NCBI RefSeq assembly: GCF_900103255.1
Contig: NZ_FMWS01000026.1
Coordinates: 1 to 33,037 of the forward strand
DNA from: Gilliamella bombi
GTDB lineage: Bacteria > Pseudomonadota > Gammaproteobacteria > Enterobacterales > Orbaceae
Direction of reading: 5' to 3'
DNA: 33,037 bases
Shown here: piece by piece, positions 1 to 9,559 of the stretch
Numbering within the stretch: the first letter of the stretch is position 1
How the letters are laid out: each line of letters starts with the position of its first letter
Position numbers and translations under genes: made by a program
The notes under the pieces: model-generated
Databases searched by the model: none
Told to the model about the DNA's origin: nothing
What the model saw: the letters and a program-made list of their open reading frames with translations, nothing else

Positions 1-135
1 GATTGAGTATAAAACACTAAAACAAGCAGCATGATTTTCTACGTGAGTTGTGTACTAAATTTGGTGTATTTACAAAATATTTACACTATAAGTATAACAA
101 CACAGTTAAATAAAAATAGTAAGTTGTTTGCGTAT

Positions 136-1968
136 CTATTCTACCGTTACCGATTTTGCTAAATTACGAGGCTGATCGACATCGGTTCCTTTGATCAAAG
201 CAACATGATACGCAAGTAGTTGTGTAGGTACTGTGTAATATATTGGTGCAGTAAGCTCTTCAATATGGGGTAGGTTTATAATGTGCATGGTGTCATCACT
301 AACAAATTCCGAATCTTCTTGGGCAAAAACATACAATTGACCGCCACGCGCTCGAACTTCTTCTATATTAGATTTTAATTTTTCTAGCATTTCGTTGGTT
401 GGTGCCATAACAATCACTGGCATATCAGCATCAATTAATGCAAGTGGACCATGTTTGAGTTCACCAGCAGCATAGGCTTCAGCGTGAATATAAGATATTT
501 CTTTGAGCTTTAGCGAAGCTTCCATAGCGATTGGATACTCATCACCTCGACCTAAGAATAGCGCATGATGTTTATCCACAAAATGACTAGCTAGTTTTTT
601 TATTTGAGGTTCTGCTGTGAGCACCTGTTCAATGCGGTTTGGTAGGACTTGTAGTGCATGCACAATAGCCTGCTCAGTACTTTCAGCCATATTATTTATG
701 CGTCCTAATTTAGCAACTAGTAGCAATAAAACCGTTAATTGTGTGGTAAAGGCTTTAGTTGACGCAACACCGATTTCAACCCCCGCCTTGGTTAATAGAA
801 CTAAATCTGCTTCGCGCACGAGTGTTGAGGCTGCCACATTACAGATAGCAAGGGTGCTTAGGTAATTATTTTCTTTGGCTAATCGCAATGCAGCGAGTGT
901 GTCAGCCGTTTCACCAGATTGTGAAAGGGTGATAAATAAGCTATTTTTGCGACGAGCTGGATTTCGATAACGGAATTCTGATGCAATCTCGACATCACAA
1001 GGAATTCCTGCTAAAGCTTCAAACCAATAACGTGCAACCATACCTGCATTATAAGCAGTACCACAGGCAACAATTTGAACATGCTCAACCTGTTTAAGGA
1101 TGGCTTTGGCTTCATCACCAAGTTCGGACAAATCAACTTTACCATGTACCATGCGGCCTTCAAGCGTATTTTTTATTGCATTAGGTTGTTCGTAGATCTC
1201 TTTTTGCATGTAATGGCTGTAGCCTGCTTTACTACCCGCATCATACTTTGCATCAGATTCTAAACATGGTCTTGCTACTTTTTGATGATTTTTGTCTAAG
1301 ATTGTTACTTTTCGGTGAGTGATAAGTGCGATATCACCTTCTTCCAAATAGATGAATTGGCGAGTGACGGGTAATAGTGCTAATTGATCGGATGCGATAA
1401 AGTTCTCTCCTACGCCACAACCTATAACTAAAGGACTGCCTGAACGTGCCGCAACCAGTATATCTGGATTGCGAGTGTCCATAATGACTGTACCGTAAGC
1501 CCCTCGTAGTTGCGGAATAGCTTTTTGTACAGCGTCAAATAAGGAACAATCTTCTGTTGATATAATGTTATGAATTAAGTGAGCAATAACTTCAGTATCC
1601 GTTTCTGAACGAAATTGATAACCTTTGGCGATCAGCTTTTCACGCAGTGGCTCAAAATTTTCGATAATTCCATTATGCACAACGGCAATAAAGCCAGATA
1701 CATGTGGATGAGCATTGTGTTCAGCTGGTTCACCATGAGTTGCCCAGCGAGTATGAGCAATTCCTGTAGATCCTTCTAGTGGATGCTGTTCAATGGCATC
1801 TTTAAGTGCTTGTACTTTGCCAACACGACGAACGCGTTTTAATTCACCTTGTGGTGAAATAATTGCCAGTCCTGCCGAGTCATAACCACGATATTCTAAT
1901 CGTTTTAAACCTTCTAATAATATTTCAGCAACATCACGTTTGGCGATAGCACCCACAATACCACACAT
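136..1968 (-). CDS. glmS: Glutamine-fructose-6-phosphate aminotransferase (isomerizing)
   Basis: GlmS makes glucosamine-6-phosphate from fructose-6-phosphate and glutamine. This is the entry step to UDP-GlcNAc for peptidoglycan and LPS, and it is cytosolic. The protein starts MCGIVGA, so Cys2 becomes the N-terminal nucleophile of the class II glutamine amidotransferase domain (about residues 2-220). Two SIS sugar-isomerase domains follow (about 285-430 and 460-600), with the serine-rich phosphate loop SQSGET. The C-terminus ([15 protein letters not shown]) is the conserved GlmS tail, and 610 residues is the usual family length. The ATG lies 3 bases after the glmU stop, with GAGGAA inside the glmU end as ribosome site, so the two genes form one operon. 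I see no clear terminator in bases 1-135 downstream. In E. coli the homologue is controlled by the GlmY/GlmZ small RNAs; nothing here shows whether that applies. Confidence 0.98.
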   Translation of the reverse strand: MCGIVGAIAKRDVAEILLEGLKRLEYRGYDSAGLAIISPQGELKRVRRVGKVQALKDAIEQHPLEGSTGIAHTRWATHGEPAEHNAHPHVSGFIAVVHNGIIENFEPLREKLIAKGYQFRSETDTEVIAHLIHNIISTEDCSLFDAVQKAIPQLRGAYGTVIMDTRNPDILVAARSGSPLVIGCGVGENFIASDQLALLPVTRQFIYLEEGDIALITHRKVTILDKNHQKVARPCLESDAKYDAGSKAGYSHYMQKEIYEQPNAIKNTLEGRMVHGKVDLSELGDEAKAILKQVEHVQIVACGTAYNAGMVARYWFEALAGIPCDVEIASEFRYRNPARRKNSLFITLSQSGETADTLAALRLAKENNYLSTLAICNVAASTLVREADLVLLTKAGVEIGVASTKAFTTQLTVLLLLVAKLGRINNMAESTEQAIVHALQVLPNRIEQVLTAEPQIKKLASHFVDKHHALFLGRGDEYPIAMEASLKLKEISYIHAEAYAAGELKHGPLALIDADMPVIVMAPTNEMLEKLKSNIEEVRARGGQLYVFAQEDSEFVSDDTMHIINLPHIEELTAPIYYTVPTQLLAYHVALIKGTDVDQPRNLAKSVTVE

Positions 1969-1971
1969 ATC

Positions 1972-3357
1972 TTATTCCTCGTTAGTTAACTTTGTTGGTC
2001 GTTTCCAACCAGCAAGTTGTTTTTGTTTTACTCGGCTTACGACCAATTCGTTCTCATTCACATTATTGGTAACCGTTGTCCCTGCTGCAATAGTTGCCCC
2101 TTTACCCACTTTTACAGGTGCAATTAATTGCGTATCAGAACCGACAAACACATCATCTTCAATAATAGTTTTAAATTTATTTGCACCGTCATAATTACAG
2201 GTGATGGTGCCTGCACCTATGTTGACGTTACTACCAATTTCGCTATCGCCAAGATAGCTTAAGTGTCCGGCTTTGCTTGCTTGGCCTAGATGTGCTTTTT
2301 TTAATTCAACAAAGTTGCCAACATGGGCTTGTTCGTCAAGCTGTGAACCAGGTCGTAGACGGGCGAAAGGTCCGATAGTGCACTGTTTAGCGATAGTTGA
2401 ATCTTCAATAATGCTATACGGACTGATTGTTGAATTGTCATCAATTGAGCAATTTTTTAAGACACAGCCTGCACCAATAAATACGTTATTGCCTAGTTTG
2501 ACATTTCCTTCAATAATTACATTACAATCAATCGTAACATCTTTACCATGCGATAGTGTGCCTCGTAAGTCAAAGCGATTTGGATCAAGCAGTGTTACAC
2601 CAGCTAGTAATAAATTTTGAGCTTGCAGGTGTTGATATTGTCTTTCTAACATTGCCAATTGTAGGCGATTATTAACACCTTCAACTTCAAATTGTTGAAC
2701 TGGGTGCGAGGTTAAGATTTCATAACCATCTTGGTAAGCAAAAGCAATAATATCGGTTAAATAGAACTCTTTTTGCGCATTATTATTGGTTAAACGTAAT
2801 AACCAACTTTTCAATAATTTTCCGTTAACTAGCATTATGCCAGTGTTAATTTCGTTGATTTTTTGTTGCTCTGGTGTGGCATCTTTTTGTTCAACAATAG
2901 CAATAACTTTGCCATTTTTGCGTTCGATTCGACCATAACCTGTTGGATCTTCAAGAATAACAGTTAATAAAGCAATACCTTGCTGGGGTTTACTAGCAAT
3001 TAAAGTTTGTAGTGTTTGAGCCGATATAAGGGGAGTGTCGCCATATAAAATTAAGATATCTTCGTCATCTTGAATGTAAGGGATAGCTTGTTGCACAGCA
3101 TGACCAGTACCTAATTGTTCGGCTTGATATACCAGTTGAACAGGTTGATCTTTAAGCGCATCTTTAAGCTGTTGTTTGCCATGTCCATAAACAATATTGA
3201 TGCGATTTGTATTAAGTTGTTGAACTGTATCAATCACATGTTGTAACATCGGCTTGGCGCCAATTTTATGTAAAACTTTAGGTAGGTTGGAATGCATCCG
3301 TGTGCCTTTTCCTGCCGCCAAAATAATTGCACTTAGCTTTGGTGGTGAAATTGCCAT
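1972..3357 (-). CDS. glmU: Bifunctional UDP-N-acetylglucosamine pyrophosphorylase / glucosamine-1-phosphate N-acetyltransferase
   Basis: GlmU acetylates glucosamine-1-phosphate and then joins it to UTP, giving UDP-GlcNAc. The N-terminal uridylyltransferase domain (about residues 8-230) carries the signature LAAGKGTRM and the following LPKVLH. The C-terminal half (about 255-455) is a left-handed beta-helix of hexapeptide repeats containing [10 protein letters not shown], whose His is the acetyltransferase base by comparison with E. coli GlmU. At 461 residues it is close to the family norm of about 456. The start used is an ATG with GGAA about 10 bases upstream. It is the first gene of a glmU-glmS operon and diverges from hemG across 139 bases. 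In E. coli glmU follows the atp operon; here hemG occupies that side. Confidence 0.98.
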   Translation of the reverse strand: MAISPPKLSAIILAAGKGTRMHSNLPKVLHKIGAKPMLQHVIDTVQQLNTNRINIVYGHGKQQLKDALKDQPVQLVYQAEQLGTGHAVQQAIPYIQDDEDILILYGDTPLISAQTLQTLIASKPQQGIALLTVILEDPTGYGRIERKNGKVIAIVEQKDATPEQQKINEINTGIMLVNGKLLKSWLLRLTNNNAQKEFYLTDIIAFAYQDGYEILTSHPVQQFEVEGVNNRLQLAMLERQYQHLQAQNLLLAGVTLLDPNRFDLRGTLSHGKDVTIDCNVIIEGNVKLGNNVFIGAGCVLKNCSIDDNSTISPYSIIEDSTIAKQCTIGPFARLRPGSQLDEQAHVGNFVELKKAHLGQASKAGHLSYLGDSEIGSNVNIGAGTITCNYDGANKFKTIIEDDVFVGSDTQLIAPVKVGKGATIAAGTTVTNNVNENELVVSRVKQKQLAGWKRPTKLTNEE

Positions 3358-3496
3358 AATTGGTTCCGATCTGGTTGAATTAGCGTAACACTATAATCAA
3401 AATTTTTAATGAAATCATCCCCAATCTTTTAATTTTTATCATAAAAAAAGTAAAATTGATATTTACCAAAGAGTTTAACAAAAGAGGCAGCAAGTT

Positions 3497-4030
3497 ATGA
3501 ATTCCGCTATAAAAGTTTTATTACTCTATACCACACACGAAAAACAGACATTTAAAATTATGCAACGCATAAAAACACAACTTAATGGTCGATGTGATTG
3601 TGATGTTATTGAACTGTTACCTGATACTAAAATTGATCTGACGCAATACCAAGCAGCCTTATTGGGAAGTTCCATTCGCTATGGATTTTATAGCAAATTA
3701 ATGAAAAAGTTTATAAATAAGAATTATCAGCAGTTAAATAGTATGAAGTCTGGATTTTTGGGGGTAAATATGGTGGCAAGAAAGCCCAACAAAAATACAC
3801 CAGAAACCAATTTATATACTAAAAAATTTCTAGCCAAAATAGCGTGGAAACCCACTTTTACTGCTGTATTTGCTGGAGCGCTGTATTATCCTCAATATAA
3901 CTGGTTTGATCGCAATATGATCCGCTTTATTATGTGGTTAGGGAAAGGTGACACTGATGTAACAAAACCGGTTATTGAATATACAGATTGGGCAAAGGTA
4001 GATGAATTTGCCAAACAGTTTTATACTTAA
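3497..4030 (+). CDS. hemG: Menaquinone-dependent protoporphyrinogen IX dehydrogenase
   Basis: HemG oxidises protoporphyrinogen IX to protoporphyrin IX in haem synthesis and passes electrons to respiratory quinones, so it works without oxygen. The 177-residue protein has the flavodoxin-like fold, with an N-terminal FMN loop in the position of the E. coli LFSTRDGQT segment (here LLYTTHEKQTF). It also has the family blocks GSSIRYG, VNMVARKP, AGALYYP and YTDW. Length is near the E. coli protein (181). The ATG is preceded by GAGG nine bases upstream. It diverges from glmU and is followed by 165 bases before typA. There is no terminator between hemG and typA, so some read-through is possible, although typA has a good promoter of its own. 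Confidence 0.95.
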   Translation: MNSAIKVLLLYTTHEKQTFKIMQRIKTQLNGRCDCDVIELLPDTKIDLTQYQAALLGSSIRYGFYSKLMKKFINKNYQQLNSMKSGFLGVNMVARKPNKNTPETNLYTKKFLAKIAWKPTFTAVFAGALYYPQYNWFDRNMIRFIMWLGKGDTDVTKPVIEYTDWAKVDEFAKQFYT

Positions 4031-4115
4031 ACGTATAGTTACCTGAAACTTTTTTACAAATAAATTGATATTTTTCTAAAGATATCAAGTGTTCAACTTC
4101 TTTTAAAGAAACTTT

Positions 4116-4154
4116 GTGATATAGATCAACATTTCGGCTAAAAAGGTGTACAAT
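4116..4154 (+). promoter_or_regulatory. Putative typA promoter with CRP/FNR-type site
   Basis: GTGAT-ATAG-ATCAA (4116-4129) differs from the FNR consensus TTGAT-N4-ATCAA at one base. It also contains the TGTGA half of a CRP site. A TACAAT -10 box sits at 4149-4154 with no good -35 box. That places the palindrome centre near -39 to -42 from the expected start, the usual place for a class II activator. The choice between FNR, CRP or neither is open. Confidence 0.45.
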
Positions 4155-4195
4155 ACTGCGCCTATAGAATCTGTCTCCTAATTGGAATTTTAATT

Positions 4196-6022
4196 GTGAT
4201 TGAAAATTTAAGAAATATTGCCATTATTGCTCACGTTGACCATGGTAAAACAACATTGGTTGATAAGTTATTAAAACAGTCAGGTACGCTAGATAATCTA
4301 CGTGGTGACGATAACGAACGCATAATGGATTCAAATGCGCTTGAAAAAGAGCGTGGTATTACCATTTTAGCTAAAAATACCGCTATTGATTGGAATGGTT
4401 ACCGAATTAATATTGTTGATACCCCAGGACATGCTGATTTTGGTGGTGAAGTTGAACGTGTTATGTCTATGGTTGATTCTGTATTATTGCTCGTTGATGC
4501 AATGGATGGACCAATGCCTCAAACACGTTTTGTAACGCAAAAAGCATTTGCTTATGGTTTAAAACCGATTGTGGTTATCAATAAAGTAGACCGACCAGGA
4601 GCTCGCCCTGATTGGGTGGTTGACCAAGTGTTTGATCTGTTTGTTAATTTAGGCGCTACTGATGAACAGCTAGATTTCCCTATTGTTTATGCTTCTGCAT
4701 TAATGGGTATTGCGGGCTTAGATCATGAAAATATGGCTGAAGATATGACGCCACTATTTGAAGCGATTGTTAAACATGTTGAACCACCAAAAGTGGATTT
4801 AGATGGTCCATTCCAAATGCAAATTTCTCAACTTGATTATAATAATTATGTTGGCGTTATTGGTATTGGTCGTATTAAACGTGGTCGTGTTAAACCAAAT
4901 CAACAAGTGACTATAGTTGATAGTGAAGGTAACAAACGTACAGGTAAAGTAGGGCAAGTGCTAGGTCATTTAGGGCTGCAACGTTATGAAGCTGAAGTTG
5001 CCGAAGCTGGTGATATTATTGCATTAACTGGTCTTGGTGAACTCGGTATCTCTGACACGATTTGTGATAACAGTTGCGTTGAAGCTCTGCCGGCATTAAC
5101 TGTTGATGAACCAACAGTAACTATGTTCTTTAATGTTAATAGCTCACCATTTGCTGGTAAAGAAGGTAAATATGTAACATCTCGACAAATTCTTGAGCGT
5201 TTAAATAAAGAGCTTGTACATAATGTTGCGTTGCGCGTTGAAGAAACTCCAGATCCAGATGCGTTTAGAGTATCAGGTCGTGGTGAATTGCATTTATCAG
5301 TACTCATTGAAAATATGCGCCGCGAGGGTTATGAGTTAGGAGTCTCTCGTCCTAAAGTTATTTTTAGAGAAATTGACGGTAAAAAACAAGAGCCATTCGA
5401 GCAAGTTACCCTTGATATTGAAGAACAACATCAAGGTTCAGTAATGGAAGCTCTTGGTTTACGCAAAGGTGATCTAACCAACATGTTACCAGATGGTAAA
5501 GGTCGTGTGCGTTTAGATTATGTCATTCCAAGTCGTGGACTTATCGGTTTCAGAACTGAATTTATGACTATGACTTCAGGTACAGGTTTACTTTATTCTA
5601 CATTTAGTCATTATGATGATATTCGCCCAGGCGAAATTGGTCAGCGTAATAATGGCGTAATGATTTCTAACGGTACAGGTAAAGCATTGGCTTATGCGTT
5701 ATATGGTTTACAAGATCGTGGTAAGTTATTCCTAGGCCATGGTGCTGAAGTATATGAAGGGCAAATCATTGGTATACATACTCGTTCAAACGATTTAACT
5801 GTTAACTGTTTAACGGGTAAAAAATTGACTAATATGCGAGCATCAGGTACCGACGAAGCAACAACACTTTCACCACCAATTAAAATGTCATTGGAACAAG
5901 CGTTAGAGTTTATTGACGATGATGAATTAGTTGAAGTAACACCGTTATCAATCCGTCTTCGTAAACGTCATTTGACGGAAAATGACCGAAAACGTGCATT
6001 TAGAAGTGGTAACAAAGACTAA
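4196..6022 (+). CDS. typA: Translational GTPase TypA/BipA
   Basis: TypA (BipA) is an EF-G-like ribosome-binding GTPase that assists 50S subunit assembly at low temperature and in stress. The G-domain motifs are all present: AHVDHGKTT (G1), GITI (G2), DTPGH (G3), NKVD (G4) and a SAL G5 element. Domains resembling EF-G domains II, III and V follow, with the BipA-specific C-terminal domain ending in a basic tail. At 608 residues it is essentially the same size as E. coli BipA (607). The start is GTG: the sequence after it ([20 protein letters not shown]) aligns from the first residue with E. coli BipA, and GGAA lies about 10 bases upstream. It is read from its own promoter and ends just before the terminator at 6048. 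Confidence 0.98.
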   Translation: MIENLRNIAIIAHVDHGKTTLVDKLLKQSGTLDNLRGDDNERIMDSNALEKERGITILAKNTAIDWNGYRINIVDTPGHADFGGEVERVMSMVDSVLLLVDAMDGPMPQTRFVTQKAFAYGLKPIVVINKVDRPGARPDWVVDQVFDLFVNLGATDEQLDFPIVYASALMGIAGLDHENMAEDMTPLFEAIVKHVEPPKVDLDGPFQMQISQLDYNNYVGVIGIGRIKRGRVKPNQQVTIVDSEGNKRTGKVGQVLGHLGLQRYEAEVAEAGDIIALTGLGELGISDTICDNSCVEALPALTVDEPTVTMFFNVNSSPFAGKEGKYVTSRQILERLNKELVHNVALRVEETPDPDAFRVSGRGELHLSVLIENMRREGYELGVSRPKVIFREIDGKKQEPFEQVTLDIEEQHQGSVMEALGLRKGDLTNMLPDGKGRVRLDYVIPSRGLIGFRTEFMTMTSGTGLLYSTFSHYDDIRPGEIGQRNNGVMISNGTGKALAYALYGLQDRGKLFLGHGAEVYEGQIIGIHTRSNDLTVNCLTGKKLTNMRASGTDEATTLSPPIKMSLEQALEFIDDDELVEVTPLSIRLRKRHLTENDRKRAFRSGNKD

Positions 6023-6047
6023 TTAATATTAGTTCTATCGTAATATG

Positions 6048-6077
6048 AAAACCTCGCTATTTAGCGAGGTTTTTTTT
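6048..6077. terminator. Bidirectional rho-independent terminator between typA and the ferredoxin gene
   Basis: A perfect 12-base inverted repeat (AAAACCTCGCTA / TAGCGAGGTTTT) with almost no loop is followed on the plus strand by a run of eight T. The A-rich left arm gives a shorter T run on the minus strand. The TAG stop of the minus-strand ferredoxin gene (6057-6059) lies inside the left arm. Confidence 0.9.
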
Positions 6078-6473
6078 GGCTTTTACTCTAGCAATGGCAT
6101 CGGCGATAGACTGTTTCCGGTCGATCGATGTGCTAGTTTTGTTTGCCATCGGTGTGACACGAGGAAACAAAATTGTTGGTGGCACCAATTGGTTGTGATT
6201 TAATCGCTGTTGCTTTTTCTCAGTTAGCGCTAACTCTTCTGATTCACTTAATACAGTGCCTAAAGTGCTTAATGTAATACAGTCTGTTGGACAGGTATTA
6301 ATACAATTACTGCACGAGGTACATAACTGTGGCAAAATTGTGTGCAGCACTTGCTTACTGCCCACTATAGCATCGGTTGGGCAAACACGAATGCATTTGC
6401 CACAACCAATACAGTTTTCTTCGTCAATAAATGCTTTATATTGTTCTTGGGTTTGCATAATTACTTCTTGCAT
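6057..6473 (-). CDS. RnfB-like ferredoxin with two [4Fe-4S] clusters
   Basis: A small soluble electron carrier of 138 residues. Two ferredoxin cluster motifs of the CxxCxxCxxxCP type are present, with Cys 21/24/27/31 and 51/54/57/61. The stretch [20 protein letters not shown] resembles the C-terminal ferredoxin part of RnfB. Unlike RnfB it has no N-terminal membrane helix and no preceding Fe-S (Fes) domain. The C-terminal 50 residues are low in conserved features and end in a basic helix ([11 protein letters not shown]), like the tails of Rnf proteins. It overlaps fhs by one base (TAATG), so translation should be coupled. Met6 is an alternative start. No membrane segment or signal peptide is seen. 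The redox partner is unknown; the position after fhs suggests one-carbon or formate metabolism, which is inference. Confidence 0.85.
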   Translation of the reverse strand: MQEVIMQTQEQYKAFIDEENCIGCGKCIRVCPTDAIVGSKQVLHTILPQLCTSCSNCINTCPTDCITLSTLGTVLSESEELALTEKKQQRLNHNQLVPPTILFPRVTPMANKTSTSIDRKQSIADAIARVKAKKNLAK

Positions 6474-8185
6474 TAACTTAAACCTACAATATTACCATCC
6501 TTGTCAATATCAATATGCCTATAAGCAGGATTAGTACCAAGCCCTGGCATGGTCATCACATTTCCAGCGTAAACACGAATAAAGCCAGCCCCTGCTGAAA
6601 TAGCTAAATGGCTGATATCAACGTCAAAATTAGTTGGTACATTTTTTAAGTTAGCATCGGCACTAATTGACATTGGTGTTTTAGCAATACAAAGTGGCAA
6701 ATGATCCAGTTTTAATTCTTCGATCTCTTTGATGTTTTCCAGTGCAGTGGCTGATAAATTAGCTTTGTTAGCACCATATTTTTTTACCATGGTTTGAATC
6801 TTATCTGCGAGTGGCATATTATCAGGATAAGGCAATTTGATTTCACTTGGCATGTCACATGCCTTAATAACATGTTTTGCTAATTTTTCAGCGCCTTTAC
6901 CGCCTTGAGTGAAGACTTCACTCACTTCACAGGCAAATGCGCCATGTTCAATCGCATATTTTTGTAAAAACGCTAATTCTTCTTCACTGTCATGTGGAAA
7001 GCGATTAATAGCGACAATTACTTGTAACCCATAGCTTTTGGCATTGTTGATATGCCATGCTAAATTGGCAGCACCAATTTTAAGTAATTCAACGTTTGAC
7101 TCAGAAATTTCTTTTGGAATTGCTTGCCCTGGTTTAATATTATATTTACCACTGTTAGATTTTAAACTACGAACTGTTGCAACAAGCACTACACATGAAG
7201 CTTTAATGCCAGCTTGGCGATATTTGATATTAAAGAATTTTTCCATACCCATATCCGAACCAAAGCCCGCTTCAGTCACGACATAATCAGCAAGTTGTAA
7301 AGCAATGCGATCGGCAATGACAGATGAGTTACCATGAGCAATATTAGCAAAAGGCCCAGCATGAATAAGTACCGGTGTATTTTCAACAGTTTGCATTAGG
7401 TTTGGATTAATCGCATTTTTAAGTAACACAGTCATGGCGCCAGCAACTTCAAGTTGTTCTGCGGTAATGGCTTCGCCTTGCGTATTATAAGCAAGAATAA
7501 TACGACCAATACGAGCACGCATATCATGTAAATCTGAAGCTAAGGCTAAAATTGCCATGAGTTCTGACGCTGCGGTAATTTCAAATCCATCTTGGCGTGT
7601 AACACCATTAACGCCACCACCAACACCGACAGTTATTTTACGAAGCGCACGATCGTTATGATCTATCACTCGCTTCCACACAATGCGATTTACATCAATG
7701 TTTAAACGCGGTAAACCTGTTTGTGCAGTAAATTCATCACCTAAACGTTCTTCATGATAAAGCCTTGAATCTAAAGCAGCAGAAGCTAAATCATGTGCGG
7801 CAGTAATGGCATGAATGTCACCAGTTAAGTGTAGATTTAATGTTTCCATTGGCAAAACCTCGGCCTTACCACCGCCAGCAGCACCACCTTTAACACCAAA
7901 TACAGGACCTAAACTTGGTTGACGGATACAAGCGATTGCGGACTTACCAATATAATTTAAGCCCTCACTTAGCCCGATAGTATTAACTGTTTTACCCTCA
8001 CCAAGTGGCGTCGGCGTGATAGCAGTAACTAATACCAATTTACCGTTAGGTTTGTTTGGTTTGGTTTTAAGAATGGATAGATCAACTTTTGCCACATGCT
8101 TGCCGTAAGGCAGGACAAATTCTTCTGGAATGTTGCATTGTTTAGCTATTTCGGTAATTGGATGTAATGGCATATTAATTCTCAT
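6473..8185 (-). CDS. fhs: Formate-tetrahydrofolate ligase
   Basis: Fhs uses ATP to join formate to tetrahydrofolate, giving 10-formyl-THF for purine and formyl-Met-tRNA synthesis. The P-loop PTPLGEGKT is near residue 65, and the family blocks [26 protein letters not shown] and LTGDIHAIT follow. The C-terminus has the MPGLGTNPA region. Length (570) is close to the usual 555-560. Two starts are possible: ATG at 8185 with no clear ribosome site, or ATG at 8173 (Met5, giving [10 protein letters not shown]) with TGAGAA just upstream, which looks better. E. coli lacks this enzyme. purH, the main user of 10-formyl-THF together with purN, is also in this window. It diverges from sohB and is coupled to a ferredoxin gene downstream. 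Confidence 0.97.
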   Translation of the reverse strand: MRINMPLHPITEIAKQCNIPEEFVLPYGKHVAKVDLSILKTKPNKPNGKLVLVTAITPTPLGEGKTVNTIGLSEGLNYIGKSAIACIRQPSLGPVFGVKGGAAGGGKAEVLPMETLNLHLTGDIHAITAAHDLASAALDSRLYHEERLGDEFTAQTGLPRLNIDVNRIVWKRVIDHNDRALRKITVGVGGGVNGVTRQDGFEITAASELMAILALASDLHDMRARIGRIILAYNTQGEAITAEQLEVAGAMTVLLKNAINPNLMQTVENTPVLIHAGPFANIAHGNSSVIADRIALQLADYVVTEAGFGSDMGMEKFFNIKYRQAGIKASCVVLVATVRSLKSNSGKYNIKPGQAIPKEISESNVELLKIGAANLAWHINNAKSYGLQVIVAINRFPHDSEEELAFLQKYAIEHGAFACEVSEVFTQGGKGAEKLAKHVIKACDMPSEIKLPYPDNMPLADKIQTMVKKYGANKANLSATALENIKEIEELKLDHLPLCIAKTPMSISADANLKNVPTNFDVDISHLAISAGAGFIRVYAGNVMTMPGLGTNPAYRHIDIDKDGNIVGLS

Positions 8186-8262
8186 CTAACAGTAATTTGG
8201 GTTATCAGTATAAATAATTTGATTTGCCGAATAAAGCGACAATTTTATCTTTATCGTTTTTC

Positions 8263-8291
8263 GGCACAATTCGCAATTATCTTGTTATAAT
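8263..8291 (+). promoter_or_regulatory. Putative sohB promoter
   Basis: A perfect TATAAT box (8286-8291) lies 50 bases before the sohB ATG. A weak -35 candidate (GGCACA, 8263-8268) is 17 bases upstream of it. It lies in the 155-base divergent region between fhs and sohB. Confidence 0.4.
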
Positions 8292-8340
8292 TACTAAATC
8301 TATTCAATCAACATATATTTCATTAAAGGATAATAATTAA

Positions 8341-9456
8341 ATGAATTGGTTTTCTGAGTATTCACTTTTTTTAGCTGAAACAGCAACAGTTGTTATAGCA
8401 ATTTTAGCTGTACTTGTTTTTATATTAAGCCAACGCCGTAAATCAGCAACGGTGGCAGGGCGGTTATCGGTTAAAGATATTAGCCAAGAATATGAACAAG
8501 TTAAAGACGACATGTTAATGTCAAGCATGGACGAGTTAGAAGCTAAGCTGTTTATGAAAGATCTTAAAAAACAGAAAAAAAATGAGAGAAAGCAAGCGAA
8601 ATTAGCAGCTAAACAAAAAAAGAAACAAGCTAAAAATCAAGAAAAATCTGCCGAACAAACTTCGGCAGATTCAGATAATGTAGCGAAACCAGTAGAAAGT
8701 AATACAAACCAACAAGTTAAACCTAAATTATTTGTATTATCTTTCAATGGTAGCATGGATGCACACGAAGTTGAAGAATTACGCCAAGAAATCACTGCTG
8801 TATTAGCTGTTATTAAGCCTGAAGATAAAGTTGTCATTAAGCTTGAAAGTCCAGGTGGCGTGGTTCACGGTTATGGTCTTGCTGCATCGCAATTATTACG
8901 GTTTAGACAACGTGATATACCTTTCACTGTAGTGGTTGATAAAGTTGCGGCAAGTGGGGGATATATGATGGCTTGTACCGCTAACAAAATTGTGGCTGCA
9001 CCATTTGCAATTGTGGGTTCAATTGGTGTGGTTGCGCAGATCCCTAATTTTAACCGCTTACTCAAAAAACATGATGTAGATATTGAATTACAAACGGCAG
9101 GTGCGTATAAGCGTACATTGACGATGTTTGGTGAAAATACCGAAGAAGGACGTCAAAAATTCAAACAAGAATTAGAAGAAACTCATCTTTTATTTAAAGA
9201 CTTTGTTAAAGAGTATCGCCCAAATGTCGATATCGAACAAGTTGCAACGGGCGAACACTGGTTTGCAACACAAGCTAAAAATAAAGGCTTAGTTGACGAA
9301 ATCAGTACAAGTGATGACTTTATTTTATCTCACTTAGAAACACATAAAATTATCTCAGTCTGCTATCAACGTAGGCAAAAGCTATCGGAAAGAATTTCGA
9401 AGAACGTGATGAAAAGTGTAGAAAGATTGTTTTTCAGACAAGAAAACGGGCTGTAA
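8341..9456 (+). CDS. sohB: Inner-membrane serine peptidase SohB (family S49)
   Basis: A membrane-anchored S49 (signal peptide peptidase type) protease with its catalytic domain on the periplasmic side by family analogy. One N-terminal membrane helix spans about residues 10-29. A very basic, coiled, low-complexity linker (about 73-105, rich in Lys and Gln) follows, and the S49 domain spans about 128-345. Ser205 in VAASGGYMM and Lys257 in AGAYKRTL are the expected Ser-Lys dyad. GSIGVVAQIPNFNRLL and GENTEEGRQKF match E. coli SohB closely. At 371 residues it is about 20 longer than E. coli SohB, and the basic linker accounts for the extra length. The ATG has AAAGGA ten bases upstream. It is a single-gene unit: the terminator begins inside its last codons. 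Confidence 0.95.
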   Translation: MNWFSEYSLFLAETATVVIAILAVLVFILSQRRKSATVAGRLSVKDISQEYEQVKDDMLMSSMDELEAKLFMKDLKKQKKNERKQAKLAAKQKKKQAKNQEKSAEQTSADSDNVAKPVESNTNQQVKPKLFVLSFNGSMDAHEVEELRQEITAVLAVIKPEDKVVIKLESPGGVVHGYGLAASQLLRFRQRDIPFTVVVDKVAASGGYMMACTANKIVAAPFAIVGSIGVVAQIPNFNRLLKKHDVDIELQTAGAYKRTLTMFGENTEEGRQKFKQELEETHLLFKDFVKEYRPNVDIEQVATGEHWFATQAKNKGLVDEISTSDDFILSHLETHKIISVCYQRRQKLSERISKNVMKSVERLFFRQENGL

Positions 9457-9467
9457 TAGCCCTTTTT
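9448..9467 (+). terminator. Rho-independent terminator of sohB
   Basis: GGGCT / AGCCC stem (9448-9452 and 9458-9462) with loop GTAAT and a T5 run. The sohB stop codon TAA (9454-9456) is in the loop. Confidence 0.8.
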
Positions 9468-9499
9468 GTGATTAACGTCAATTTTTTAATTGATTTGTT

Positions 9500-9533
9500 G
9501 GAGCTAATTATACTGATAATTATAATTAGCTCC
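9500..9533. terminator. Long hairpin at the 3' end of the ape operon, probable terminator
   Basis: A perfect 13-base inverted repeat (GGAGCTAATTATA / TATAATTAGCTCC) with an 8-base loop sits 26 bases beyond the apeR stop. Neither side has a clean T run, so it may be a weak terminator or an RNA-stabilising 3' stem for the long minus-strand transcript. Confidence 0.5.
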
Positions 9534-9559
9534 CGTTTATCGTTGTGGTGTTGGTTAGA

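Noticed and set aside
6256-6534. Plus-strand 92-residue open frame
   Set aside because: It is antisense to the ferredoxin and the end of fhs, with no ribosome site and no recognisable motif; the opposite strand encodes conserved proteins.
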